64,000 nucleotides of DNA from positions 62,001-126,000 of the forward strand of contig NZ_UNOZ01000039.1 in assembly GCF_900536025.1 (NCBI RefSeq), read 5' to 3'. The notes under the pieces were generated by a model that worked only from the letters and a program-made list of their open reading frames with translations, ran no database searches and was not told where the DNA came from. This document shows positions 53,956 through 62,227 of the stretch, piece after piece (the first letter of the stretch is position 1; every line of letters starts with the position of its first letter). The position numbers were made by a program, and so were the translations under genes. This DNA comes from Pseudomonas reidholzensis (GTDB lineage: Bacteria > Pseudomonadota > Gammaproteobacteria > Pseudomonadales > Pseudomonadaceae).

Positions 53956-55428
53956 TTAGAACACCGAGGTGTAGCCGCCCAGCTCGACCTGTACCGACTT
54001 GATGCGGGTGTACTGGGCCAGCGAGCTGACGCCGTTTTCACGGCCGACGCCCGACTGCTTGTAGCCACCGACCGGCATTTCTGCCGGCGACTCACCCCAG
54101 GCGTTGATCCAGCAGATGCCGGCTTCGAGCTGGTGGATGATGCGGTGGGCGCGGCTGATGTCGTTGGTGCAGACACCGGCGGCCAGGCCGTATTCGGTGT
54201 CGTTGGCGCGGCGCACCACTTCTTCTTCGGTCTCGTAGCTGAGGATGCTCATGACCGGGCCGAAGATCTCTTCCTTGACGATGGTCATCTCGTCGGTGCA
54301 GTCGGTGAACACGGTCGGGGCGACGAAGGCGCCCTTGGCGAAGTCACCGTCGGTCAGACGCTCGCCGCCACACAGTACGCGGGCGCCCTCTGCTTTACCC
54401 TTGGCGATGTAGCCGAGCACGCTTTCCATGTGCTGGAAGCTGACCAGCGGGCCGAAGTTGGTGTTCTCGTCTTCCGGGTTGCCCACGCGGATACGCGCAA
54501 CACGCTCGGCGATCTTGGCTTCGAAGGCCGCTTTCATCGAGGCCGGGATGAACACGCGGGTGCCGTTGGTGCAGACCTGGCCCGAGCTGTAGAAGTTGGC
54601 CATCATGGCGATGTCGGCGGCCTTGTCGAGGTCGGCGTCGGCGCAGATGATCAGTGGCGACTTGCCGCCCAGCTCCATGGTGACTTCCTTCAGCGAGGAG
54701 CTGGAGGCGCTGGCCATGACTTTCTTGCCGGTGGTGGTGCCGCCGGTGAACGAGACTTTTTCGATGCGTGGGTGCTCGGTCAGCCAGGTGCCGACTTCGC
54801 GGCCGCTGCCGGTCAGGACGTTGAACACGCCATTCGGCAGGCCGGCTTCGGTGTAGATCTCGGCCAGCTTCAGGGTGGTCAGCGACGTGACTTCGGACGG
54901 CTTGAAGATCATCGCGTTGCCGGCGGCCAGGGCCGGGGCGGATTTCCACAGGGCGATCTGGATCGGGTAGTTCCAGGCGCCGATACCGGCGGTCACGCCC
55001 AGCGGCTCGCGACGGGTGTAGACGAAGGAGCTTTCACGCAGCGGGATCTGCTCGCCTTCGATCGCCGGCACCAGGCCTGCGTAGTATTCGAGCACGTCGG
55101 CACCGGTGACGATGTCGACGTAGCGGGTTTCCGAGTAGGACTTGCCGGTGTCGAGGGTTTCCAGCTGGGCCAGCTCATCGTTGCGCTCGCGCAGGATGTC
55201 GACGGCGCGACGCAGGATCCGCGAACGCTGCATGGCGGTCATGGCTGCCCAGACCTTCTGGCCGCGCTCGGCGCTTTCTACCGCGCGCTCGACGTCGGCC
55301 TCGGTGGCACGTTGCACGTGGGCGAGGACTTCGCCGGTAGCCGGGTTGATGGCTTCGAAGGTGGCGTCAGTGCCAGCGTCGACATAACCACCATCGATGT
55401 AGAGTTTTTGCGTTCCGAAACGGGCCAT
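53956..55428 (-). CDS. betB: Betaine-aldehyde dehydrogenase
   Basis: A 490-residue NAD(P)-dependent aldehyde dehydrogenase that oxidises betaine aldehyde to glycine betaine. The catalytic C286 (YSSGQVCTNGTR) and general base E252 (VTMELGGKSP) are visible, matching known positions in the Pseudomonas enzyme. The coenzyme loop SFTGGTTTG and GAWNYPIQIALW are also present. ATG 55428; 30 bp downstream of betI. Confidence 0.97.
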   Translation of the reverse strand: MARFGTQKLYIDGGYVDAGTDATFEAINPATGEVLAHVQRATEADVERAVESAERGQKVWAAMTAMQRSRILRRAVDILRERNDELAQLETLDTGKSYSETRYVDIVTGADVLEYYAGLVPAIEGEQIPLRESSFVYTRREPLGVTAGIGAWNYPIQIALWKSAPALAAGNAMIFKPSEVTSLTTLKLAEIYTEAGLPNGVFNVLTGSGREVGTWLTEHPRIEKVSFTGGTTTGKKVMASASSSSLKEVTMELGGKSPLIICADADLDKAADIAMMANFYSSGQVCTNGTRVFIPASMKAAFEAKIAERVARIRVGNPEDENTNFGPLVSFQHMESVLGYIAKGKAEGARVLCGGERLTDGDFAKGAFVAPTVFTDCTDEMTIVKEEIFGPVMSILSYETEEEVVRRANDTEYGLAAGVCTNDISRAHRIIHQLEAGICWINAWGESPAEMPVGGYKQSGVGRENGVSSLAQYTRIKSVQVELGGYTSVF

Positions 55429-55458
55429 AGTGTCCTCGCAAGTGCAATGTGTGATCGG

Positions 55459-56124
55459 CTAGCCGCGTCGTGCTCCTGCTTGTTGGGCAATCGCTGCGCG
55501 CGGTTGTTCAGAGGCCTGGCCGATAAGGTCCGGGCGCTGCTGTTTAGCCAGTTGTAGATCCAGGTATTCGTAAGCAATCCGTACTGCCTGGTCGGTGTCG
55601 AAGGCATCTCCCGACAGGGCGCCACGCAGCCACAGGCCGTCGATCAAGGCTGCCAGGCCGCGGGCTGCGCTGCGTGCTTCATCACGCGGCAGCACCCGGC
55701 GGAACTGGAAGCACAGGTTGGAATACAGGCGGTGATCGTTGATCCGCTGCAACCTGTGCAAGGACGGCTGGTGCATGCTGGCGGCCCAGAAGGCCAACCA
55801 GGTTTTCATTGCCGGGCCGCTCACCTGGCTGGCGTCGAAGTTGCCTTCGATGATCACCATCAAGTGTGCCCGCGGGCTGTGGTCGAGCAGGGCCTGTCGG
55901 CGTGCGACGGTGCCTTCGCTCAACGCATTCATGAGGTGGCGCATGGTCGCTGCGATCAGGCCGTTCTTGTCCTGAAAGTAGTGACTGATGATGCCGTTCG
56001 ACACGCCGGCCAAACGGGCAATCAGCGCAATGCTGGCATCTCCCAGGCCGACCTGGTCGACCGCCAACAGGGTGGCGTCGATCAACTGCTGGCGGCGAAT
56101 GGGTTGCATACCGACCTTGGGCAT
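55459..56124 (-). CDS. betI: TetR-type repressor BetI
   Basis: A 221-residue TetR-family repressor of the choline-betaine genes, released by choline or betaine aldehyde. N-terminal helix-turn-helix at about residues 10-55 (DASIALIARLAGVSNGIISHYFQDKNGLI). The ATG at 56124 gives the family start MPKVGMQPIRRQQLI; the frame is open 12 codons upstream. The C-terminus extends about 24 residues beyond the usual ~197, with a low-complexity Ala/Gln/Arg-rich sequence. It is preceded by a 20-bp palindromic operator. Confidence 0.94.
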   Translation of the reverse strand: MPKVGMQPIRRQQLIDATLLAVDQVGLGDASIALIARLAGVSNGIISHYFQDKNGLIAATMRHLMNALSEGTVARRQALLDHSPRAHLMVIIEGNFDASQVSGPAMKTWLAFWAASMHQPSLHRLQRINDHRLYSNLCFQFRRVLPRDEARSAARGLAALIDGLWLRGALSGDAFDTDQAVRIAYEYLDLQLAKQQRPDLIGQASEQPRAAIAQQAGARRG

Positions 56125-56181
56125 CTTGCAAATCTCCTCAGGCCTGCGGGCAGACGACAAGCGGCTGCCTCGGCGAAGGCC

Positions 56182-56214
56182 AGTCTATTTTGTTTTGATT
56201 GAACGTTCAATCAA
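56182..56214 (-). promoter_or_regulatory. BetI operator and betI promoter
   Basis: TTGATTGAACGTTCAATCAA (56195-56214) is a perfect 20-bp palindrome containing the ATTGAACGTTCAAT type core known for BetI. On the minus strand TTGAAC (56210-56205), a 17-base spacer and TAGACT (56187-56182) form a promoter in which the operator covers the -35 box. Binding would block betI transcription directly. Confidence 0.88.
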
Positions 56215-56366
56215 TAAAGAATAAGCTCTGCGACAATTTGTGCCATTGACAGCCTGTAGGGCCGTTCAAGCGGCATTGATTGACACCCCAGGAAATCGCG
56301 CAACCCCCGAATCACAAGGCGTTGACGGGCATGAGCGATGCAAGAGACAGATTCTGCCGAGCGGCC

Positions 56367-56414
56367 ACAGGCCGCGCGGCCAGCCCTCGGAGCGGGGCTT
56401 TGGCCTGTTTTTTT
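56367..56414 (+). terminator. Orphan terminator-like structure upstream of betT
   Basis: An outer stem CAGGCC/GGCCTG (56368-56373 with 56402-56407) encloses inner pairing (AGCCC/GGGCT) and is followed by T7. No upstream rightward gene accounts for it. It could end a small RNA or attenuate betT. Confidence 0.6.
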
Positions 56415-56544
56415 GCAACGTTTCGCTTCGGGATCACGGTTTCCAGGGTGCTTTTATAACACCTGTAGCAGTGGGGCTATTGCACCAATTGCTCGGGATT
56501 GACTGATTAGCCTCCACCCCCGCACTGCCCGGAGCATTCGTGCA

Positions 56545-58548
56545 ATGACTTCTGCCTCACTCACCAAACCCCCCGCCGAGAGGGTCCGGGTCAACCGCGT
56601 GGTGTTCATCACCTCCGCGCTGCTGATCCTTGTTCTGACTGCCTTGCTTATCGCTGTACCGGAAAAAGCCGGTGACGTGCTCAACGTCGCCCAGACCTGG
56701 CTGACGCGCAGCTTCGGCTGGTATTACATGCTGGTGATCGGCGGTTACCTGGTCTTCGTGATCGTTCTGGCCTTCTCCAATTTCGGCAAGCTCAAGCTTG
56801 GCGGCAAGGACGACAAGCCCGACTTCAGCTACGGCGCCTGGGCCGGCATGCTGTTTTCCTCCGGTATCGGTATCTCGCTGCTGTACTTCGGCGCGTCCGA
56901 GCCACTGGACCACTACTTCAACCCGCCAGAAGGCGCTGCCGCCAGCCATGAGGCCGCGCGCCAGGCGCTGCAGTTGACCTTCCTGCACTGGGGCCTGCAC
57001 GGCTGGGCGATCTACGCCCTGGTCGGTCTTGCCGTGGGTTACTTCGCCTACCGGCACAACCAGCCGCTGGCCCTGCGCTCGGCGCTGTACCCGCTGATGG
57101 GCGAACGCTGGGTCAAAGGTGGCGCCGGTCATGCGGTGGACATCTTCGGCATGTTCGTCACCCTGCTGGGCCTGGTGACCAACCTCGGTATCGGTTCGAT
57201 GCAGGTGGCCTCCGGGCTGGAATACCTGTTCGGCATGGACCACAGCAAGACCAACCTGCTGATCGTGATCCTGGTCATGGCCACGGTGGCAACGGTGGCG
57301 GCGGTGTCGGGCGTGGAAAACGGCATTCGTCGTCTGTCCAACCTGAACATCGTGCTGTTCAGCGGCCTGTTGATCTTCGTCCTGCTGGCCGGCGATACCC
57401 TGCACCTGCTCAACGGCTTTGTGCAGAATACCGGCGACTACCTCAATGGCATCGTGCTGAAGACCTTCGACCTCTACGTCTATGAAGGCGAGGGCGACAA
57501 GTCCGAGCGCTGGTTGGGCCTGTGGACCGTGTTCTACTGGGCCTGGTGGATTTCCTGGGGCCCGTTCGTCGGCATGTTCATCGCGCGCATCTCCAAGGGC
57601 CGCACCGTGCGCGAGCTGGTCGCCGGCGTGCTGCTGATCCCGCTGGGCTTCACCCTGGCCTGGCTGTCGATCTTCGGCAACACGGCGCTGGACCTGGTGA
57701 TGAACCACGGCGCCGTGGAACTGGGCAAGACCGCGCTCGAGCAGCCTTCGATGTCGATCTACCAGCTGCTGGAGTTCTTCCCGGCGGCAAAAGTGGTCAT
57801 CGGTGTCGCGGTGTTCGTCGGCTTCGTGCTGTTCCTCACCCCGGCCGACTCCGGCGCGGTGATGATGGCCAACCTGTCGTGCAAAGGCGGCCAGGTCGAC
57901 GAAGATGCCCCGCACTGGATGGTGGTGTTCTGGTCGGTGGTCATCACCCTGGTCACCATCGGCCTGCTGTTTGCCGGCAACTTCGCCGCCATGCAGACCA
58001 TGGTGGTGCTCGCCGGCCTGCCGTTCTCGGTGGTGCTGGTGCTGTTCATGTTCGGCCTGTACAAGGCCATGAAGCAGGACGCCCAGCTTGAACTCGAGCG
58101 CGCCGAACTGGCCGCCCGTGGCCGTCGCGGCTTCAGCGAGCGCCTCAGCGCAATGGAGCTGCAGCCTACCCAGGCGGTGGTCCAGCGGTTCATGGACAAG
58201 CACGTCAGCCCGGCCCTCAAAGAGGCCGCCGAGCAGCTGCGCAGCCAAGGCTTCGAGGTCGAGAGCCGAGTTGGCCAGTCGCGCAACATGATGGGCCTGC
58301 GGGTGATGATGGAAGAGGGCAACCCGTTCGTCTATGAAGTCAGCCTGGACGGCTACCTGGCCGCGCCGAGCGAGGCACCGAGCGACGGTGAGACGGAAGT
58401 GCGCCAGCGCTACTACCGTGCCGAGGTGTACCTGCAGGACGGCAGCCAGGAGTACGACCTGATGGGCTTCACGCCTGAGCAGGTGGTGCGCGATGTACTC
58501 GACCAGTTCGAGAGCCACCGGCAAGTGCTGGGTCGCGTCTACAGCTGA
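56545..58548 (+). CDS. betT: BCCT choline/betaine transporter BetT
   Basis: A 667-residue high-affinity choline transporter of the BCCT family (12 helices). Features are the WxFYWAWWISW-like segment (TVFYWAWWISWGPFVGMFIARISKGRTVRE) and FLTPADSGAVMM in the central and later helices. A cytoplasmic C-terminal extension of about 150 residues resembles the osmosensory tails of BetT. ATG 56545 is the only in-frame start near; the gene diverges from betIBA. Confidence 0.94.
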   Translation: MTSASLTKPPAERVRVNRVVFITSALLILVLTALLIAVPEKAGDVLNVAQTWLTRSFGWYYMLVIGGYLVFVIVLAFSNFGKLKLGGKDDKPDFSYGAWAGMLFSSGIGISLLYFGASEPLDHYFNPPEGAAASHEAARQALQLTFLHWGLHGWAIYALVGLAVGYFAYRHNQPLALRSALYPLMGERWVKGGAGHAVDIFGMFVTLLGLVTNLGIGSMQVASGLEYLFGMDHSKTNLLIVILVMATVATVAAVSGVENGIRRLSNLNIVLFSGLLIFVLLAGDTLHLLNGFVQNTGDYLNGIVLKTFDLYVYEGEGDKSERWLGLWTVFYWAWWISWGPFVGMFIARISKGRTVRELVAGVLLIPLGFTLAWLSIFGNTALDLVMNHGAVELGKTALEQPSMSIYQLLEFFPAAKVVIGVAVFVGFVLFLTPADSGAVMMANLSCKGGQVDEDAPHWMVVFWSVVITLVTIGLLFAGNFAAMQTMVVLAGLPFSVVLVLFMFGLYKAMKQDAQLELERAELAARGRRGFSERLSAMELQPTQAVVQRFMDKHVSPALKEAAEQLRSQGFEVESRVGQSRNMMGLRVMMEEGNPFVYEVSLDGYLAAPSEAPSDGETEVRQRYYRAEVYLQDGSQEYDLMGFTPEQVVRDVLDQFESHRQVLGRVYS

Positions 58549-58569
58549 TCCCGGCAGTGCATGACTCTG

Positions 58570-58597
58570 GGCCCGGACGCTTGCGTTCGGGCCTTTT
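58570..58597 (+). terminator. betT terminator
   Basis: A GGCCCGGACGC/GCGTTCGGGCC stem (one G-T wobble) with a minimal TT loop is followed by T4. It separates betT from the convergent deacetylase. Confidence 0.8.
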
Positions 58598-58602
58598 GCA
58601 TT

Positions 58603-59367
58603 TCAGCGGTTGCTGTAGCGACCGTGCTTGCCGTGGGCCGGCATGGCCTGGTTGCCGCGTTCGGCGATCATCTGCTGCAGGCCGATCAGTTCGATGCCCT
58701 GGCTTTTGAGCCGGGGCATTTCCCGTTCCAGCACGTCCAGCGTCTCGGGGTAGGGATGCCCGATCAACACCGCCGAGCCTTGCCGGCGCGCCAGTTCGAC
58801 GCCTTGCTGCAACTGGGCCTGGATAGCGTCACGGGTGCGCACATCGTCAAGGAACACATCCCGCGAGACATGCGCCAGGTCCAGTGCCTGGGCCTTGGCC
58901 GCCGCCACCGTGGCTGCGCTGGTGCGGCTGTCGACGAAGAACAGGTGGCGCCGTTGCAGCTCGGCCATCAGCCAGGCCATCGGCTCGCGCTGGGCGGTCA
59001 TGCGGCTGCCCATGTGGTTGTTGATCCCAGCGGCATACGGGACCTTGGCCAATGCCGCGTCAAGGCGGCTGGCCAGCTCCGTCAGGGTCAGTTCGGGGTG
59101 CCAGGCGTAGGGCCCGGTGGCCGGGTCCATTGGCATGTGCAGGATCACCGTGCTGCCGGCCTTGTGCGCCTGGCGGGCAAAGTCGGTGGCGTGCGGGGTA
59201 TCGGGCATGATCGCCAAGGTGACCGGGCCGGGCAGGGCCAGCGTGCGGCTGTCGCGCTCGCTGCTCTGCCCCAGGTCGTCGATGATGATGCTCATGTAGG
59301 CCTTGGCGGGCGCCGCGTGTGCGGCGCCCGCCAGCAGGCAGAACAGCGTCAACAGCAGATAACGCAT
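58603..59367 (-). CDS. Divergent polysaccharide deacetylase family protein
   Basis: A 254-residue exported protein with signal peptide (ending GAAHA). The mature part belongs to the divergent polysaccharide deacetylase (YibQ-like) family: SIIIDDLGQSSERDSR near the start, VILHMPMDP, NNHMGSRMTAQ and FVDSRTSA. Its substrate is not known; an envelope polysaccharide is a reasonable guess. ATG 59367. It follows ctpA after 8 bp and is likely cotranscribed. Confidence 0.85.
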   Translation of the reverse strand: MRYLLLTLFCLLAGAAHAAPAKAYMSIIIDDLGQSSERDSRTLALPGPVTLAIMPDTPHATDFARQAHKAGSTVILHMPMDPATGPYAWHPELTLTELASRLDAALAKVPYAAGINNHMGSRMTAQREPMAWLMAELQRRHLFFVDSRTSAATVAAAKAQALDLAHVSRDVFLDDVRTRDAIQAQLQQGVELARRQGSAVLIGHPYPETLDVLEREMPRLKSQGIELIGLQQMIAERGNQAMPAHGKHGRYSNR

Positions 59368-59375
59368 GGGCAGGC

Positions 59376-60707
59376 TCAGTCGCCCTTGGTGATGTTCAGG
59401 CCTTTGAGCAGGCTCAGCGCCTGGCTCAGCTGGAAGTCATCGTCCTGTGGGCGATCCTTGCGCTTGCTGCTGCCCGTCGGGCGATCGGCGCCGCCGTTGC
59501 CGTTGCCCAGGTGACCCTGCAGGTCGGCTTCCTTGAAGTTCTCGGTGTCGGCTTCGGCGGTGAGCTTGGCCGGGCGCACTTCGATGTCCGGGACAATCCC
59601 CTGGGCCTGGATCGAGCGGCCGTTAGGGGTGAAGTACAGCGCCGTGGTGAGTTTCAGGGCGCGGTCGTTGGCCAGCGGCAGGACGGTCTGCACCGAGCCT
59701 TTGCCGAAGCTGTCGGTCCCCATCAGCACACCGCGCTTCTGGTCTTGCAGTGCACCCGCGACGATCTCCGAGGCGGAGGCGCTGCCACCGTTGATCAGCA
59801 CCACCAGCGGCACGCCTTCACTGGCGTCGGCGGCGTTGGCCGAGAAGCGTAGTTCGGAGTTGGCGATGCGGCCTTTGGTGTAGACGATGAGGCCCTTGGT
59901 GAGGAAGTGGTCGGCCACTTCCACTGCCGACTGCAACACGCCGCCGGGGTTGTTGCGCAGGTCGAGGACCACGCCGCGCAGCTTCTTGCCGTTGTCCTTG
60001 CGCAACTTGGCCAGGGCCTTGCCGACCTCGTCGCCGGTCTTGACCTGGAACTGGGTAATGCGGATGTAGCCGTAGTTGTTTTCCAGCAACTGGCTCTTCA
60101 CGCTCTTGACCTGGATGACCGCGCGGGCCAGGGTCACGTCGAACGGCGTGCCGCCGTCACGGACCAGGGTCAGGGTGATCTTTTCGCCGATCTTGCCGCG
60201 CATCTTGTCGACGGCTTCGGTCATGGTCTGGCCGCGGGTCGGCGCGCCATTGATCTTGACGATCAGGTCGCCCGCCTCGATGCCGGCGCGTGAGGCCGGG
60301 GTATCGTCGATCGGCGAGACGACTTTGACGAAGCCGTCTTCCTGGCCGACTTCGATGCCCAGCCCGCCGAATTCGCCGCTGGTGCTTTCCTGCAGCTCCT
60401 GGAAGTCTTCGGGGCCGAGGTAGGCCGAGTGCGGGTCAAGGTTGCTGAGCATGCCCTTGATGGCGTTTTCCAGCAGGGTCTTGTCGTCTACCGGCTCGAC
60501 ATAGGCGGCCTTGATCCGGTCCATGACCTCGGCAAAGGTGCGCAGCTCTTCGAGCGGCAGCGGCGACTTCGCCGTGACCTCGGTGGCCGGCACTGGCGCG
60601 GGCGCAGCAGCAGCTGGCTTGGCCGGCTCGGCGGCGTGGGCCAGGGGCGCACCGATCGCCAGGGCGACGGTCAGGGCCAGTTGGGTGAGGCGAGGCGAGT
60701 GCAGCAT
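59376..60707 (-). CDS. ctpA: C-terminal processing peptidase (S41 family)
   Basis: A 443-residue periplasmic serine protease. Signal peptide (LALTVALAIGAPLAHA), then an N-terminal helical part, a PDZ domain near residues 105-185 (SGEFGGLGIEVGQEDGFVKVV), and the S41 catalytic domain with the Ser in NGGSASASEI and Lys in FGKGSVQ. It degrades or trims selected cell-wall hydrolases in Pseudomonas. ATG 60707; it lies 81 bp after the envC-like gene. Confidence 0.93.
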   Translation of the reverse strand: MLHSPRLTQLALTVALAIGAPLAHAAEPAKPAAAAPAPVPATEVTAKSPLPLEELRTFAEVMDRIKAAYVEPVDDKTLLENAIKGMLSNLDPHSAYLGPEDFQELQESTSGEFGGLGIEVGQEDGFVKVVSPIDDTPASRAGIEAGDLIVKINGAPTRGQTMTEAVDKMRGKIGEKITLTLVRDGGTPFDVTLARAVIQVKSVKSQLLENNYGYIRITQFQVKTGDEVGKALAKLRKDNGKKLRGVVLDLRNNPGGVLQSAVEVADHFLTKGLIVYTKGRIANSELRFSANAADASEGVPLVVLINGGSASASEIVAGALQDQKRGVLMGTDSFGKGSVQTVLPLANDRALKLTTALYFTPNGRSIQAQGIVPDIEVRPAKLTAEADTENFKEADLQGHLGNGNGGADRPTGSSKRKDRPQDDDFQLSQALSLLKGLNITKGD

Positions 60708-60788
60708 GTCGAACGAACTCCTGATCCTGTTGGTGCTCCCGGGGGAGCAACGGTGCAGCCACCGTAAACCGTAAAAGGTAAAAAATGC

Positions 60789-62090
60789 CTAGCCACGGCA
60801 CCATTGCGCCGGGTCGCTGGGGCGGCCCTGCTGGCGAATGGCGAAGTACAAGCCTGCGCTGTCCTGGCCACCGCTGTCACCCACGGTGGAGATCGCTTCG
60901 CCGGCCTTGACCACGTCGCCGGCGCTCTTGAGCAGGCTCTGGTTGTGGCCGTACAGGCTCAGGTAACCATTACCATGGTCGAGAATGACCAGAAGTCCAG
61001 CACCGCGCAACCAGTCGGCGAACACCACGCGACCGCCGTGCACGGCGCGTACCTGGGTGCCGGTGGAGGCGCTGATCATCACCCCATCCCACTTGGCTCG
61101 GGCATCGCCACCGCGTGCATCGCCGAAGCGTGCCAGCAGTCGACCATTGACGGGCCATGGAAGTTTGCCGCGGGCCGCAGAAAAAGCACCGCCGTAGTTG
61201 GCGCCGTCGCCGGACACCAGCGGCCCGAGGGTGGTCAGGGCCTTTTTCTTCGGCGCTTCGACGGCTTCGGGGGTTGCCCGAGCGGCGGCGGCCAGCGCCT
61301 CCTGCTGGCGGCGTTTTTCGGCTTCCTGCTGGGCCAGCAAGGCTTTCTGGCGGGCCTCTTCGGCCTCACGGGCCTGGCGCGCCAGGGTCTCTTCGATGGT
61401 CTTGAGGACCTTGCCCAGCTCGGCCTGGTCCTGCTCGCGGGCGGCCAGCTTCTGGTCGCGCTCTTTCAGGTCACTGTTGAGTTTGGCCAGCACCTGCTGG
61501 CGCTTGCTGCGTTCGCCTTCGAGCGCCTGGCGGCGGCTGTCGAGGTCGCCTTGCTGGGCCAGCAACTGGCTTTGCTGGCTGGCGATGTCCTGCTCGACGT
61601 TGGCCAGCTGGCGCAGGGTCTCGTTGAAGGTGCGCAGTTGTTCCAGGCGCGCCTTGCTCAGGTAATCGTAATAGGTGAGGGTGCGGGCGAACTTCTCAGG
61701 ATTCTGCTGGTTGAGCAGCAGCTTGAGGTATTCCTCGCGACCGTTCTGGTAGGCCGAACGGGCCTGGATGGCGATCAGCTGTTGTTGTTCAGTGCGGGCG
61801 GACTGGAGTTTTTTTTTCTCGCTATCAAGGCGCTCCAGTTCGCCCTGGGTCTTTTTTAGTTCGTGTTGCAGGGCCTCCACCTGCTTCTCCAGCTCGCCGA
61901 TGTCGGTCTCGGTGCTCTTGAGGTCTTTTTGCACACCGGATTTTTCAGCCTGGAGCTTGCCCAGCGTCTTCTTGAGCTCGGCGATGTCCTGGCGGGTGGC
62001 ATCCAGTTGTTGCTGGGTCTGCACGCGCTCGTCGGCGAAGGCCGGGCTGAGCAGGCAGGACAGGGCTAGAAGAATCAGGGCGCGGCGCAT
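60789..62090 (-). CDS. EnvC-like murein hydrolase activator
   Basis: A 433-residue periplasmic protein: signal peptide (ending SPAFA), a long coiled coil (about residues 22-270) and a C-terminal LytM/M23 domain. The zinc ligands of active LytM peptidases are lost: KWDG replaces HxGxD and GLYFAIR replaces HxHFE, as in EnvC, which activates AmiA/AmiB amidases instead of cutting. ATG 62090 begins the signal peptide. It is followed by ctpA; a strong terminator separates it from the upstream gpmI. Confidence 0.9.
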   Translation of the reverse strand: MRRALILLALSCLLSPAFADERVQTQQQLDATRQDIAELKKTLGKLQAEKSGVQKDLKSTETDIGELEKQVEALQHELKKTQGELERLDSEKKKLQSARTEQQQLIAIQARSAYQNGREEYLKLLLNQQNPEKFARTLTYYDYLSKARLEQLRTFNETLRQLANVEQDIASQQSQLLAQQGDLDSRRQALEGERSKRQQVLAKLNSDLKERDQKLAAREQDQAELGKVLKTIEETLARQAREAEEARQKALLAQQEAEKRRQQEALAAAARATPEAVEAPKKKALTTLGPLVSGDGANYGGAFSAARGKLPWPVNGRLLARFGDARGGDARAKWDGVMISASTGTQVRAVHGGRVVFADWLRGAGLLVILDHGNGYLSLYGHNQSLLKSAGDVVKAGEAISTVGDSGGQDSAGLYFAIRQQGRPSDPAQWCRG

Positions 62091-62144
62091 GAGGTTGGGC
62101 GTACCAGGGATGGAGACTGGCCTAGTATGCCCGCCCGGGCCTGC

Positions 62145-62180
62145 AAAAAAAACGCCTCGCGGCATCTGCGGCGAGGCGTT
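62145..62180 (-). terminator. gpmI terminator
   Basis: On the minus strand a 10-bp stem (AACGCCTCGC/GCGAGGCGTT) is followed by T8. It is located about 50 bp after the gpmI stop codon. Confidence 0.88.
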
Positions 62181-62200
62181 TGTCTGGAAACCCGTGCAAT

Positions 62201-62221
62201 CGGGGCCGCAAAGCGGCCCCG
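62201..62221. other. Hairpin directly after gpmI
   Basis: CGGGGCCGC/GCGGCCCCG (9 bp) with an AAA loop, no T tract, lies 6 bp after the gpmI stop codon, upstream of the real terminator. Confidence 0.6.
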
Positions 62222-62227
62222 GCGGCA

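Larger units (their letters stand above)
56125..56544. other. betI-betT divergent intergenic region
   Basis: These 420 bases hold the BetI-type operator (56195-56214), a betI promoter (56182-56210), and an orphan terminator-like element at 56367-56414. The betT promoter cannot be placed confidently; a TATAAC at 56455-56460 is a candidate -10. Confidence 0.6.

Noticed and set aside
56557..58524. A 655-codon minus-strand frame opposite betT
   Set aside because: It is rich in His, Gln and Glu as expected for the reverse complement of a hydrophobic transporter. No support as a gene.
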